Assembly (NCBI GenBank): GCA_003164595.1
Contig: PLTT01000017.1
Location: forward strand, 30,309-94,308
DNA: 64,000 nt
From: Candidatus Saccharimonadota bacterium
GTDB lineage: Bacteria; Patescibacteriota; Saccharimonadia; Saccharimonadales; UBA4665
Reading direction: 5' to 3'
The notes under the pieces were generated by a model. The model ran no database searches and had not been told where the DNA came from. It was given only the letters and a program-made list of their open reading frames with translations. Position 1 is the stretch's first letter; every line of letters starts with the position of its first letter. The translations under genes and the position numbers were made by a program. This document shows positions 25,291-34,355 of this stretch, piece after piece.

Positions 25291-26739
25291 TTAAACCGCT
25301 GCAATAACAGGGGTACTTTTACCGACTGGGAGCTTCTTTTGCTTGATTACAAAGAAAGCTAAAATGCTAGCTGACAGGGCAAAACAGGATGCCAGATAAA
25401 AAGCTGCGTGGAAACCGTGAACTGTAGCAGCATTTCTAGCGGCTAGATCTTTAATTTTGCTGTGGCTCAGGAATAGTGCTGTCGAGGAAGCTGATACGCC
25501 CGTGATAATTGCTAGTCCTAGTGATCCGCCAATTTGCTGTGACGTATTAACCAACCCTGATGCCAAGCCCGAAAGATGACCTGCAATGCCAGAAGTGGCA
25601 GCAACCAGTAGTGAAACGAAAGTAAAGCCTAGGCCGGCAGCCATGACAAGAAGACCAGGCAAAACATGAGTAAAGTAACTACCATTAACTGGAACGTGAG
25701 CTAGCATGAATAACCCGGCAGCGGTCACTATCGGAGCAACAATAAGTATTGGCTTATAACCAATTCGCTTAATAAGCCTAGGGGCTATGGTGGCACCGGC
25801 TGCTATCACAAATGGCATCGGCAGAAAACTCAAGCCGGTTCTTGAAGGCGAATATCCCAAAACATCTTGGATATAAAGTGATACGAAGAAAAACACCGAG
25901 AACATTCCAGCCGCCGTAAACAGCTGAATAAGATTCGCACCAGAAACATTTCTAATCTTGAATATTCTTAGTGGCACAAGCGGATGCTTAACTTTCATTT
26001 CATTAATAACGAATGCTACAAGTAGGGCAATACTTATACCAAAGTAAGCTAGGGTTGAATGTGCCGTCCAGCCCTGGACAGGAGCTTTGACAAGTCCATA
26101 AACTAATAACATTAGGCCGGAGGTAACCAAAGCTGCACCCGGTAAATCAAGGGCATTATCTCGCTCCTCAGCTTCGTGAACGGGTACAATTCGCCAAGCC
26201 ATGGCGAAAACAAATATTCCGATTGGGACATTGATGAAAAAGTTCCAGCGCCAACCTAGGTACTGCGTCAAAACCCCGCCCAGTAGTAGTCCAACGGCTG
26301 CGCCACCAGAGGCTACTGCACCCCAGACCGATAAGGCTAGGTTGCGTTCGTGACCTTCTTTATAGGTAACCAGAACTATTGATAAAGCAGCTGGAGACAT
26401 GAAAGCAGCCGCTAAACCTTGCAGAGCCCTAAAGGATATCAACATACCGCCGGAGTGAGATAGGCCATCGATTAACGAGATAACTGAAAAAGCCGTAACG
26501 CCTATTAGAAACATTTTCCTACGGCCATATAGGTCAGCAGCTCGTCCACCGAGCAATAAGAATCCGCCAAAAGCTAGAGTATAGGCGGTAACGATCCACT
26601 GCAGACTAGTCGGACTCAACGCAAAGGCGCTTTGGACTTTAGGCAACATCACATTAACGATTGATGAATCCAAAACCACCATAAATTGGGCAGTTGCTAG
26701 CAGTATCAGTATCAGCCAGTGATTGGTTTTCTTTGTCAT
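25291..26739 (-). CDS. MFS drug exporter, DHA2/EmrB family (14 helices)
   Basis: A 482-residue transporter. The N-terminal LDSSIVNVMLPKVQ (about 24-37) is the family signature in helix 1, GGRAADLYGRRKMFL (about 63-77) is the MFS motif A loop, and WRWNFFINVPIG is the EmrB motif between helices 5 and 6. The hydrophobic pattern gives 14 helices. Members pump hydrophobic drugs or other toxic compounds out in exchange for protons. A GAGGGGCGTGAGG ribosome binding region precedes the ATG. It stands alone, its stop only 11 bases from the clpC CIRCE element, so it probably has no regulatory link with clpC. Confidence 0.9.
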   Translation of the reverse strand: MTKKTNHWLILILLATAQFMVVLDSSIVNVMLPKVQSAFALSPTSLQWIVTAYTLAFGGFLLLGGRAADLYGRRKMFLIGVTAFSVISLIDGLSHSGGMLISFRALQGLAAAFMSPAALSIVLVTYKEGHERNLALSVWGAVASGGAAVGLLLGGVLTQYLGWRWNFFINVPIGIFVFAMAWRIVPVHEAEERDNALDLPGAALVTSGLMLLVYGLVKAPVQGWTAHSTLAYFGISIALLVAFVINEMKVKHPLVPLRIFKIRNVSGANLIQLFTAAGMFSVFFFVSLYIQDVLGYSPSRTGLSFLPMPFVIAAGATIAPRLIKRIGYKPILIVAPIVTAAGLFMLAHVPVNGSYFTHVLPGLLVMAAGLGFTFVSLLVAATSGIAGHLSGLASGLVNTSQQIGGSLGLAIITGVSASSTALFLSHSKIKDLAARNAATVHGFHAAFYLASCFALSASILAFFVIKQKKLPVGKSTPVIAAV

Positions 26740-26844
26740 TTTTCCTCACGCCCCTCTTTTAATTTCTAAATCAGTCTCTACAGTCTAACTTTGACTTCTT
26801 GTACTGTCAACTTAACGAGACGCAATCTTCGGATAGTAGTGCTA

Positions 26845-28020
26845 TTATTCGCCGTGCTCTTCTATAGCTTCTAGAAGGCTGCTTTCCAGTTGTTCTTTTT
26901 TCTTGAGTTTTGGCACTTTTGGCAGATCAACAATGGTGGCTTCCCTCTCGGTTACGGCCTCGGGTGCTGGCTGCTCAGTAGACTTATCAGACTCAATATC
27001 AAGCTCGTAGCCCGTTAACTTGCTTGCTAGCCGAACATTTTGTCCGCCCTTACCGATAGCAATACTGAGTTGGTCTTCAGGTACCAAAACGGTTGCTTTC
27101 TTATTTGCCTCATGTAAAATAACTTTTTTAACTACTGTTGGACTAAGAGCATTGATAATATATGTCGCTGTGTCTTCGTTCCAAACAACAATATCAATTT
27201 TTTCTTGCTCACCGGTCTCGCTCATAACCGCGTTAACTCTTGTGCCATGGCCACCTACGAAAGTGCCAACTGGGTCAACGCCTGGAACTGTGGAGCTTAC
27301 AGCCAGTTTTGTCCTGACTCCAGCTTCACGGGCGATAGCTTTAATCTCAACGGCCCCACTCTCCATTTCGGGTACTTCTGCCATGAACAAGCATTCTATG
27401 AATTTCTCGCTTGCTCGACTGACAACCAGTTGTGGCCCACGAAAACCGCGCTCCACGTCTTTTAGGAAAACTTTAATACGCTGACCAGGATAATAACGTT
27501 CGCTTTGGATCTGTTCGCTGCGAGGCATGATGCCCTGGGCTCGACCCAAATCAACGCGGACAATATTAGCTTCAACGCGAGCCACCATACCATTGATCAA
27601 GGTACCTATCTTGTCTTCATACTCTTCCATGATTATTTCACGCTCAGCTTCCCTGAGACGCTGCAAGATAACTTGCTTAGCGGTCTGGGCAGCAACACGA
27701 CCAAAGGTGGATACTTTTTGGTGGACTTCAATTTCGTCACCAATCTTAGCGTTTTTCTTCATAACCTGAGCTTCGGGCAGTGAAATCTCATAAGCAGGTT
27801 GAGTTACTTCATCAACAACTTCCTTGGCAACATAGGCGTCGACATCACCGGTATTCAAATTCATTGTTATTCTAATTTCCTGTTCACGCTCACCATAATC
27901 ACGGCGGTAAGCTGCAGCAAGAGCCTGCTCAACAACTTCTTGAACTGTGTCTTCGGGTAAATTTTTCTCTTCGGCTATGGTCTTTATTGCCAAGGCCAAT
28001 TGTTTCATATCAAGTTCCAT
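26845..28020 (-). CDS. nusA: Transcription termination/antitermination factor NusA
   Basis: A 391-residue protein with the NusA layout: an N-terminal RNA-polymerase-binding domain (MELDMKQLALAIKTIAEEKNL onward), an S1 domain (about 135-200, GTLINGMVARVEANIVRVDLG), and two KH domains, the second containing AIGKGGQNVRLASKLTGYELDI. A charged tail follows (about 355-391); the acidic repeats found in E. coli NusA are absent. It modulates pausing and termination. AAAGGAAT lies upstream of the ATG. In many bacteria nusA heads an operon with infB, but here the next gene is an unrelated exporter. Confidence 0.94.
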   Translation of the reverse strand: MELDMKQLALAIKTIAEEKNLPEDTVQEVVEQALAAAYRRDYGEREQEIRITMNLNTGDVDAYVAKEVVDEVTQPAYEISLPEAQVMKKNAKIGDEIEVHQKVSTFGRVAAQTAKQVILQRLREAEREIIMEEYEDKIGTLINGMVARVEANIVRVDLGRAQGIMPRSEQIQSERYYPGQRIKVFLKDVERGFRGPQLVVSRASEKFIECLFMAEVPEMESGAVEIKAIAREAGVRTKLAVSSTVPGVDPVGTFVGGHGTRVNAVMSETGEQEKIDIVVWNEDTATYIINALSPTVVKKVILHEANKKATVLVPEDQLSIAIGKGGQNVRLASKLTGYELDIESDKSTEQPAPEAVTEREATIVDLPKVPKLKKKEQLESSLLEAIEEHGE

Positions 28021-28145
28021 AATCTTATTCCTTTCGTTAATATCTCAAAATTTGTTGCCCACACCTTATGAAAAAATCCGACCTGGCGGCCGGATCATCT
28101 ACTATAATAAAGTATAGCGTCAATGAGTCACTAAATCAATAATAA

Positions 28146-28154
28146 TGCTAGAAT
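28146..28154 (+). promoter_or_regulatory. Extended -10 box for leaderless aminopeptidase transcript
   Basis: TGCTAGAAT (TGnTAGAAT); the hexamer at 28149-28154 ends 7 bases before the ATG at 28162. No SD sequence. Confidence 0.6.
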
Positions 28155-28161
28155 ATTGTGA

Positions 28162-30714
28162 ATGGGTAAACGAATGCGCCGATTATATGACCAATTTCAT
28201 CCTAGTACCTACGACTTAGAGCTGTCGGTAGATGATAAAACCATGTTATTCAGTGGCAGTGTTCTAATCACCGGCCAAAAAGTTGGTAGGCCGAGTCAAA
28301 GGTTGACTTTTCATCAAAAGAATCTCAATTTTGAACATGTAACAATTAGCCGCCTGGTTAAAGGTAAAACCGAAAAAATTAAGATCGTACGCATCAACAA
28401 ACATAATAAATTTGACGAGGTTAGATTGCACACCGAGCAAATGCTATATCCTGGGCAATATAGCGTGAGCATTAAATTTGATGGCAAGATCAGCCGCCAG
28501 ATGAACGGTATCTACCCAAGTTACTTCGAACAAAAAAAAGTCCAGAAGACCATTCTTGCTACCCAGTTTGAAAGTCATCATGCTAGGGAGGCCTTCCCGT
28601 GTATAGACGAGCCAGAGGCCAAGGCTACCTTTGATTTTAGGATTACTACCCCAGAGTCTAAAACCATAATCGCCAACACTCCGATTCAGTCGCAAAGGAC
28701 AGATAAGACCTGCATTGTCACCACATTTGAAACAACTCCGAAAATGTCGACCTATTTACTAGCGTTTGTCTACGGCGACATTGATTTTATTGAAGCCAAA
28801 ACCTCAAGCGGTATAGTCGTCCGCTCCTATGCTACCGCAGCAAACGTAAAACATACCAGCTTTGCCTTAGAATGTGCGGTTAAAATGCTGGAATTTTACA
28901 ATGATTATTTCGGGATTGATTATCCGCTGGCCAAATGTGATCTAGTTGCCTTACCGGATTTTGCCTCTGGAGCTATGGAAAACTGGGGTTGTATAACCTT
29001 TCGAGAGCAAGCACTACTAGTTGACCCAAAAAATACTTCTCTTATAACCAAACAATACGTGGCCTTAGTGGTCGCTCACGAATTGGCACACCAATGGTTC
29101 GGTAATCTAGTTACCATGCGCTGGTGGACTGACCTTTGGCTCAACGAAGGTTTTGCTAGTTGGATTGAGTACTTAGCAGTTGATAAATTATTTCCAGAGT
29201 GGGACGTGTGGACACAATTTATTAGTGACGAACAAGAGCAAGGACTGCGCCCTGATTCGCTGCGTAACACCCATGCTGTTGAAGTCCCCATAAATCACCC
29301 TGATGAAATTCGAACAATTTTCGACAGTATTAGTTATCAAAAGGGTAGCTGCGTAATTAACATGTTACACAAGTATCTAGGAGCCGATACATTTCGTAAC
29401 GGGCTCCGGAGTTATCTAAAAACCCACGAATACGGCAATACTGATACCGTTGACTTATGGAGTGCTCTAGAAAAAGATTCACGAAAACCAGTAAAGAGGT
29501 TTATGCATGCCTGGACTTCTCAGGCTGGCTTCCCAATTATTCATGCCAAAATCAATGACAATAATATTGAACTTGAACAACAACGTTTTTTCCTAGACCC
29601 GATGATTAAACAAGATGCTACTACCTGGCCGATCGATCTTGAGCCCAGTGAAGCGCTAGGAATAGAAATTTTTGATCAGAAGAAAATGACAATAAAATTG
29701 CCGAAGAAAGTCTCAGCTCCGATATTCAATCATAGTCGTTTCGGATACTACCGGGTTGCTTATGACTCGACTTACCTCGAGATCTTGACTGCCGACATCC
29801 TCAGCGGTAAGGTGTCTCCCCTAGATAGACTAGGTATTCTAAGTGATAGTAGTGAGGCGGCTAAAGCCGGACATCTTAAAACAGTAGGCGTACTCAAACT
29901 TTTGCAGGCCTATGAGCATGAAGACAGTACGGTCGTTTGGGATATTATTGCCAGTTTAATCGGTAATATTAAGTCGGTAATGGATGAGGAAGCCCTGCGC
30001 GAAGCTATGAAGCCTTTTGTCGCTGAGCTGGTTAGTAAACAGCTAGCGAGATTAGGCTGGGAAATACAAAAGGATGAGAGTTACTTTGACAGTCTGCTGC
30101 GCCCGACAATCCTCGGAATGGCCGCCAGTGCTGATGAACCAGGAGTTCTAAAAACTGCCAGGGACTTATTTAATACGGCGACGAAACCTGAAGATATTCA
30201 CCCAGACGTTCGTGGAATAGTTTTTGGCACAATTGCCAGGACCGGTTATGGGACAGATTTTGATAAACTATTGGAAATGTACAAAAAAACTAAAAATAGC
30301 GAAGATAAGATCGTTTTGGCCGGCGCTCTAACTGGGTTTAAACACAAAGAACAGATACAAGCAGCTTTGGATACAATCACTACTGACACAGTCAAACTAC
30401 AGGACGTAGGTTACTGGGTTGGCTATAGTTTCATGAATCATCACGCCAAGAAGCAAACCTGGGACTGGATGGTTGAGCATTGGGATTGGCTTCAAACAAA
30501 CCTCGGATCAGACCTAAGTTTCTACCGCTTTCCAAACTATGCTGCCAGAGGATTTAGTAATGAAAGTTTTCTACCCATATACAAAGAGTTCTTCAATGCC
30601 CACATGAGCCAAGCCTTTGAGCGATCAGTGGCTCAAGGCGTCGAAACAATTGAATGGCATGTTGCTTGGCAAAAACGCGACATCGAATCGATAAAGAAAT
30701 TCTTTAAGATGTAA
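28162..30714 (+). CDS. M1-family zinc aminopeptidase
   Basis: An 850-residue gluzincin. The exopeptidase motif GAMENWG (about 272-278) and the zinc site HELAHQWFGNLVTMRWWTDLWLNEGF (HExxH-x18-E, about 308-333) are intact, followed by the ERAP1-like C-terminal helical domain. It trims amino acids from the N-termini of peptides. No signal peptide is present, so it should work in the cytoplasm, downstream of ClpCP and other proteases, or on imported peptides, which would suit an organism that scavenges amino acids from a host. It is transcribed divergently from nusA, with about 140 bases between the starts. Confidence 0.93.
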   Translation: MGKRMRRLYDQFHPSTYDLELSVDDKTMLFSGSVLITGQKVGRPSQRLTFHQKNLNFEHVTISRLVKGKTEKIKIVRINKHNKFDEVRLHTEQMLYPGQYSVSIKFDGKISRQMNGIYPSYFEQKKVQKTILATQFESHHAREAFPCIDEPEAKATFDFRITTPESKTIIANTPIQSQRTDKTCIVTTFETTPKMSTYLLAFVYGDIDFIEAKTSSGIVVRSYATAANVKHTSFALECAVKMLEFYNDYFGIDYPLAKCDLVALPDFASGAMENWGCITFREQALLVDPKNTSLITKQYVALVVAHELAHQWFGNLVTMRWWTDLWLNEGFASWIEYLAVDKLFPEWDVWTQFISDEQEQGLRPDSLRNTHAVEVPINHPDEIRTIFDSISYQKGSCVINMLHKYLGADTFRNGLRSYLKTHEYGNTDTVDLWSALEKDSRKPVKRFMHAWTSQAGFPIIHAKINDNNIELEQQRFFLDPMIKQDATTWPIDLEPSEALGIEIFDQKKMTIKLPKKVSAPIFNHSRFGYYRVAYDSTYLEILTADILSGKVSPLDRLGILSDSSEAAKAGHLKTVGVLKLLQAYEHEDSTVVWDIIASLIGNIKSVMDEEALREAMKPFVAELVSKQLARLGWEIQKDESYFDSLLRPTILGMAASADEPGVLKTARDLFNTATKPEDIHPDVRGIVFGTIARTGYGTDFDKLLEMYKKTKNSEDKIVLAGALTGFKHKEQIQAALDTITTDTVKLQDVGYWVGYSFMNHHAKKQTWDWMVEHWDWLQTNLGSDLSFYRFPNYAARGFSNESFLPIYKEFFNAHMSQAFERSVAQGVETIEWHVAWQKRDIESIKKFFKM

Positions 30715-30773
30715 TCTTTTATAGATTATAGAAGAACCCGATTTGGGTAAGTTTATAATTAGTCGTTGGGTTA

Positions 30774-31274
30774 TTATGCTGCTGGAACTTCGGCAACAAC
30801 AACTTTGTCATCGATGTTGGTTTTAGCTGGCTCGACCACTGGAGATTCAGTAGTAACATCCACTTGAGGAGCCTCAGCCTTAACCTCTACGACTGGTTCT
30901 GGTATCTCATTAACTTTATCACGGTCAAAGTCTACGCCAGTTAAACGAGCTGATTTACCAGTACGCTCTCGCATGTAAGTCAGGTAATTACGTCGAACTT
31001 TGCTACGCTTGGTAACTTCAACCTTGGTGACTAGTGGGCTGTGAAGAAGAAAACTCTTTTCAACTCCAATGCCACTGGCAATACGTCGGACGGTAATTTT
31101 ACTAGTGTGACTACCCTTACGGTCAGTTCGAATAACTAGTCCTTGGAAAACCTGGACACGCTCCTTATTACCTTCGCGGATTTTTTGGTGAACTTTAACA
31201 GTGTCACCGGAACGTACATCAACGACCTGTGGTTTCTTATACTTTTCCTCAATTTTCTGAATAACTGATTGCAT
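30774..31274 (-). CDS. rplS: 50S ribosomal protein L19
   Basis: The first 115 residues are standard L19 (VRSGDTVKVHQKIREGNKER, FQGLVIRTDRKGSH, FLLHSPLVTKVEVTKRSKVRRNYLTYMRERTGKSARL). A further 50 residues are an acidic, Val/Pro/Glu-rich tail (EVKAEAPQVDVTTESPVVEP) absent from typical L19, which is about 115 residues long. The protein sits at the 30S-50S interface. TAAAAT ends 9 bases before the ATG on the reverse strand and no SD is present, so the leader is very short. It converges with the aminopeptidase gene; only short weak hairpins lie in the 59-base gap. Confidence 0.94.
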   Translation of the reverse strand: MQSVIQKIEEKYKKPQVVDVRSGDTVKVHQKIREGNKERVQVFQGLVIRTDRKGSHTSKITVRRIASGIGVEKSFLLHSPLVTKVEVTKRSKVRRNYLTYMRERTGKSARLTGVDFDRDKVNEIPEPVVEVKAEAPQVDVTTESPVVEPAKTNIDDKVVVAEVPAA

Positions 31275-31349
31275 ATCTGGTTGATTTTACACTATTTTTT
31301 CTATCTGTGCAACCACCTTAGGGCCTATGAACGCATTAAACAAGGCAGT

Positions 31350-32957
31350 CTAACCTATGACTCGATAGACTTCTTCGAGAGTTGTTTCACCGGCAATTAT
31401 TTTTAGAATGGCGTCCTGCAGCATAGTTGTCATGCCCGATCTTATTGCCGCCGCTTCGATATCTTCAGTGGAAAGAATCGTCGTCTTGGTCTCCAGTAGC
31501 GTCCTGATCTCACCGTTCATAGTGAATTGCTCCCTGATAGCCATCTGGCCTTTATAGCCATATGGGTTTTCCGGCGATGAACCAGGCCTATAGAGTTGCA
31601 GGTTACTAATGTCTGGGCGTTCAATGTTAGCGGGTAGCGTGTTTAATACCTCATGGATTTTAGCCAGCTGGGCCTCTGAAGGAGCATAAGCTTGTTTGAT
31701 ACTGTCATCGAGCCTACGGACTAGGCGCTGCGCCATAACCAAACGGATTGCCGATACAAATAGTGGGTTCTGACCAATCACATCCATCAGCCTAGTTAGT
31801 GCTGCAGCCGCTGAGCTGGCATGGAATGTCGTCAAAACAAGATGGCCGGTAAGTGAAGCTTGGAGAGCCGTCTTAGCCGTATCATTATCTCTAACCTCGC
31901 CGACCATGATAATATCTGGGTCAAGGCGCAAGACTGCGCGAAGATTATTTGCGAAAATATTATCTTTACCATCCGGATCGCCCGATACTGAAATTTGCGT
32001 CAGGCCTTTGAATTGGTATTCAACAGGGTCTTCGATAGTAACAAGTTTTCGTTCATCATTATTTAGGGCATTAAGCATCGAGTAAAGCGTGGTTGTCTTG
32101 CCTGAACCCGTCGGCCCAACAACCATAACAAGACCAGCCGGCTTGTCGATAATATCATCAACGATCTTTCTTTCTTTGGGAGATAAGCCCAAGTTATCGA
32201 TGTTGTACATATTTTGATCGAAATTAAAAATACGCATCACGACATCTATGCCAGTTATGGTCGTGACCGTTTCTAGGCGAACATTGACATCAACACTCGA
32301 TCCATCGGCCAGTTGGACCTTTTGGGCAATGTGTCCCTGCTGAGGCTCAGCAACGCCAGTTGAGATGTTGCCACTGGCGGCGATTGCCGCCAACAGGATT
32401 CTGTATTTATCATAACTAAGTCGCGCAATAGGATGAAGTACCCCGTCAATTCTTAGTCTAATTCTGACTGTGCCTTCCTGTGTTTCAATATGAATATCAC
32501 TAGCGTTTAATTTGTGAGCTTGCTGGACAAGATATCCCAACATATCGTCAGCTTTGACCTGATCCAACATTGATGAAACTCGTTTGATAAGGTCTTCATT
32601 ACCGGCAGTACTAATACTTATATCCTGGTAAACAACTGGTTTTGGCGGATCATAAAGATGCATATACTCGTCGTAGCCAATGTCAGAAATAAGAACAAAT
32701 TTTACAATTTGGTCAGTAAACCTAGCTTTCAGATCACCCATTACCTGCTGTGATGTCATGTTGGTAATCCCGAAAAGTATATTACCGGAGTCCGCTTGAA
32801 GCGGAATTACTCGGTCACGATAAAGTTCATCTAGAGCAAGTATATCCTTATACAAAACCTTATCGCGGACAACTGAGGTATCAGAATAGTCTATGCCTAA
32901 AATCCCGGCGCGACGCTGAGTTGCAATCTCTTGTTCGGTGCGTGCATCAATAGTCAT
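31350..32957 (-). CDS. pilB: Type IV pilus assembly ATPase PilB/GspE
   Basis: A 535-residue secretion ATPase. The N-terminal MshEN-like domain (about 1-130) is followed by the GspE core: Walker A GPTGSGKTTTLYS (about 282-294), the Asp box EDPVEYQFKGLTQISV, Walker B IIMVGEVRDNDTA and the His box GHLVLTTFHASSAAA. The usual CxxC zinc finger in the C-terminal region is replaced by an insert without paired cysteines. It powers pilus extension at the inner face of the membrane. Its pilus partners (pilC, pilT, pilin) are not in the window. TATAAT ends 7 bases before the ATG on the reverse strand. Confidence 0.93.
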   Translation of the reverse strand: MTIDARTEQEIATQRRAGILGIDYSDTSVVRDKVLYKDILALDELYRDRVIPLQADSGNILFGITNMTSQQVMGDLKARFTDQIVKFVLISDIGYDEYMHLYDPPKPVVYQDISISTAGNEDLIKRVSSMLDQVKADDMLGYLVQQAHKLNASDIHIETQEGTVRIRLRIDGVLHPIARLSYDKYRILLAAIAASGNISTGVAEPQQGHIAQKVQLADGSSVDVNVRLETVTTITGIDVVMRIFNFDQNMYNIDNLGLSPKERKIVDDIIDKPAGLVMVVGPTGSGKTTTLYSMLNALNNDERKLVTIEDPVEYQFKGLTQISVSGDPDGKDNIFANNLRAVLRLDPDIIMVGEVRDNDTAKTALQASLTGHLVLTTFHASSAAAALTRLMDVIGQNPLFVSAIRLVMAQRLVRRLDDSIKQAYAPSEAQLAKIHEVLNTLPANIERPDISNLQLYRPGSSPENPYGYKGQMAIREQFTMNGEIRTLLETKTTILSTEDIEAAAIRSGMTTMLQDAILKIIAGETTLEEVYRVIG

Positions 32958-32964
32958 GCGAACT

Positions 32965-32970
32965 ATTATA
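32965..32970 (-). promoter_or_regulatory. -10 box for leaderless pilB transcript
   Basis: A perfect TATAAT on the reverse strand, 7 bases from the pilB ATG; no SD sequence. Confidence 0.65.
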
Positions 32971-33004
32971 GACCATAAGCATAATATATACCGAGCTATT
33001 GCGT

Positions 33005-33010
33005 TATAGT
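33005..33010 (+). promoter_or_regulatory. -10 box for leaderless SpoU methyltransferase transcript
   Basis: TATAGT, six bases before the ATG at 33017; a second TATACT abuts the ATG. No SD sequence. Confidence 0.5.
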
Positions 33011-33016
33011 TATACT

Positions 33017-33529
33017 ATGTCAAAAATTATTTTGGTGGCCCATAATATCCGGAGCACCCATAACGTTGGATCTTTACTTAGAACAGCTGATTGTCTTGGT
33101 GTTGATATAGTTTATCTAACTGGCTACACCCCTTACCCTATTTACGAGAACGACCAACGGTTACCCCACATTTCTAACAAACTTGACGCTCAAATTCATA
33201 AAACAGCCCTTGGAGCTGAGCGAACTGTAAAGTGGCTGCATGCCCCAGAGATCTCTAACACGATTAAGACGTTAAGAATGAGTGGTATACAAGTCGTCGC
33301 ACTAGAGCAAGCCAAGGGTTCTATAGCCCTGCCACAGTTTAGCAGTACTCAAAATATTGCGATTATTGTCGGCAACGAAGTGACTGGGCTAGACGCGTCC
33401 GTCTTAGACATGGTTGATAGCATCGTAGAGATTCCGATGTCCGGAGCCAAAGAGTCATTAAATGTCGCGCAAGCCAGTGCGATATGCTTATACCACCTTA
33501 GATTTATAAATATCAGCCAAAAGGGTTAA
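33017..33529 (+). CDS. SpoU/TrmH-family RNA 2'-O-methyltransferase
   Basis: A 170-residue SPOUT enzyme starting at the ATG at 33017; a TTG reading from 32999 would begin upstream of the -10 box. Motif 1 is HNIRSTHNVGSLLRTADCLGV, motif 2 is NIAIIVGNEVTGLD and motif 3 is IPMSGAKESLNVAQASAICLYHL, forming the knotted SAM site. It methylates a ribose in tRNA or rRNA; which position cannot be told. It is at the short end of the family and lacks the N-terminal L30e-like domain of RlmB, so a TrmL-like or TrmH-like role is possible. It is divergent from pilB. Confidence 0.88.
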   Translation: MSKIILVAHNIRSTHNVGSLLRTADCLGVDIVYLTGYTPYPIYENDQRLPHISNKLDAQIHKTALGAERTVKWLHAPEISNTIKTLRMSGIQVVALEQAKGSIALPQFSSTQNIAIIVGNEVTGLDASVLDMVDSIVEIPMSGAKESLNVAQASAICLYHLRFINISQKG

Positions 33530-33563
33530 ACCACGACTAACGATTGCATATTGTGCAATGTAT

Positions 33564-33592
33564 TTGACTTTGGTGGTATTATCTGTTATTCT
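33564..33592 (+). promoter_or_regulatory. Promoter of the TasA-SipW pair
   Basis: TTGACT (33564-33569), 17 bases, TATTCT (33587-33592), one of the best two-box promoters here. The leader of about 60 bases ends with AAGGAG six bases before the ATG at 33659. A small hairpin (ATTGCA/TGCAAT) lies just upstream of the -35 box. Confidence 0.7.
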
Positions 33593-33658
33593 CACTTGGA
33601 TTAGTTCAAACCCGAACTTTTTGCATGCAGAAATGCATTCTTGACAATAAGGAGTAAA

Positions 33659-34234
33659 ATGAAATTTCTCAATAGAAGGAAGTTGCTTGGAGCTGGGCTA
33701 GCACTAGCTTTGGGTACTTCGGGTCTTTTGGCTTTCTCAGGAGTTGGATTCACTGGTGCTTACCTAAGTGACACTGTATCGGCTACACAGACGAGCAGCG
33801 TCGCATTCGTATCACTTGCGAACCCGTCATCAAGCAGTGTTGCATTCAGCAACCTGCTGCCTGGGACACCCCAAAGCCGCGTGATTGTGGTGACAAACAA
33901 CGGCACTGTGCCAGAAGATGTCTACTACAAGCAAGGCGTGGTGCAGGGATTGCCTTCACAAGATTCCACCCCGAGTCAGCTCACCGTGTCAATGTCAGCA
34001 CCATCGAGTGGTCTAAACTCATCTACTGCTGACTTGTCACCTCAGAGCGTATTGGCTTACAGCGTTTTGGCACCTGGAACAAGCTTTAATCTGACCATAA
34101 CGCTGAGTTTGGCGCTTACGGCAGGTGGAACTTACGACAACCCGACCAACTGGAACCAGTCCGGACTTGTCCTAACAGTTCCAATCAGGCTTGTCGCATT
34201 ACAGACCGGACTCGGTTGGCAGGTTATCAACTAG
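33659..34234 (+). CDS. TasA/CalY-like exported fibre protein
   Basis: A 191-residue exported protein. I use the ATG at 33659 because of AAGGAG just upstream; a reading from 33641 lacks a binding site. The signal peptide has a basic start (MKFLNRRK), a hydrophobic core and TGAYLSD at 32-38, the equivalent of the FAYFSD junction cut by SipW in TasA and camelysin; cleavage is predicted after Ala34. The mature part is Ser/Thr/Val-rich beta-strand sequence of about 157 residues with VTNNGTVPEDVYYK, as in TasA-type beta-sandwich subunits that polymerise into surface fibres. Its partner signal peptidase follows after an unusual hairpin. Fibre formation is inferred from family and pairing. Confidence 0.75.
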   Translation: MKFLNRRKLLGAGLALALGTSGLLAFSGVGFTGAYLSDTVSATQTSSVAFVSLANPSSSSVAFSNLLPGTPQSRVIVVTNNGTVPEDVYYKQGVVQGLPSQDSTPSQLTVSMSAPSSGLNSSTADLSPQSVLAYSVLAPGTSFNLTITLSLALTAGGTYDNPTNWNQSGLVLTVPIRLVALQTGLGWQVIN

Positions 34235-34264
34235 AAGTAACAAGTTTCTGATCAAGGCTACCTT

Positions 34265-34304
34265 GAGGGTACCGTACGTAATATCGTAAAGGTACGGTAC
34301 CCTC
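34265..34304 (+). repeat. Perfect 13-base inverted repeat between tasA-like and sipW-like genes
   Basis: GAGGGTACCGTAC (34265-34277) and GTACGGTACCCTC (34292-34304) pair perfectly around a 14-base loop. No T-run follows, so it is not a standard intrinsic terminator. Instead AGGAGG lies at 34307-34312 with no start codon at usable distance. It may act as an mRNA stabiliser or as a switch that sets the ratio of fibre protein to peptidase. Confidence 0.75.
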
Positions 34305-34355
34305 ACAGGAGGTTTCCAACAATCAGTTATTTTGCCGAATTAGGAAGGTAACCAA

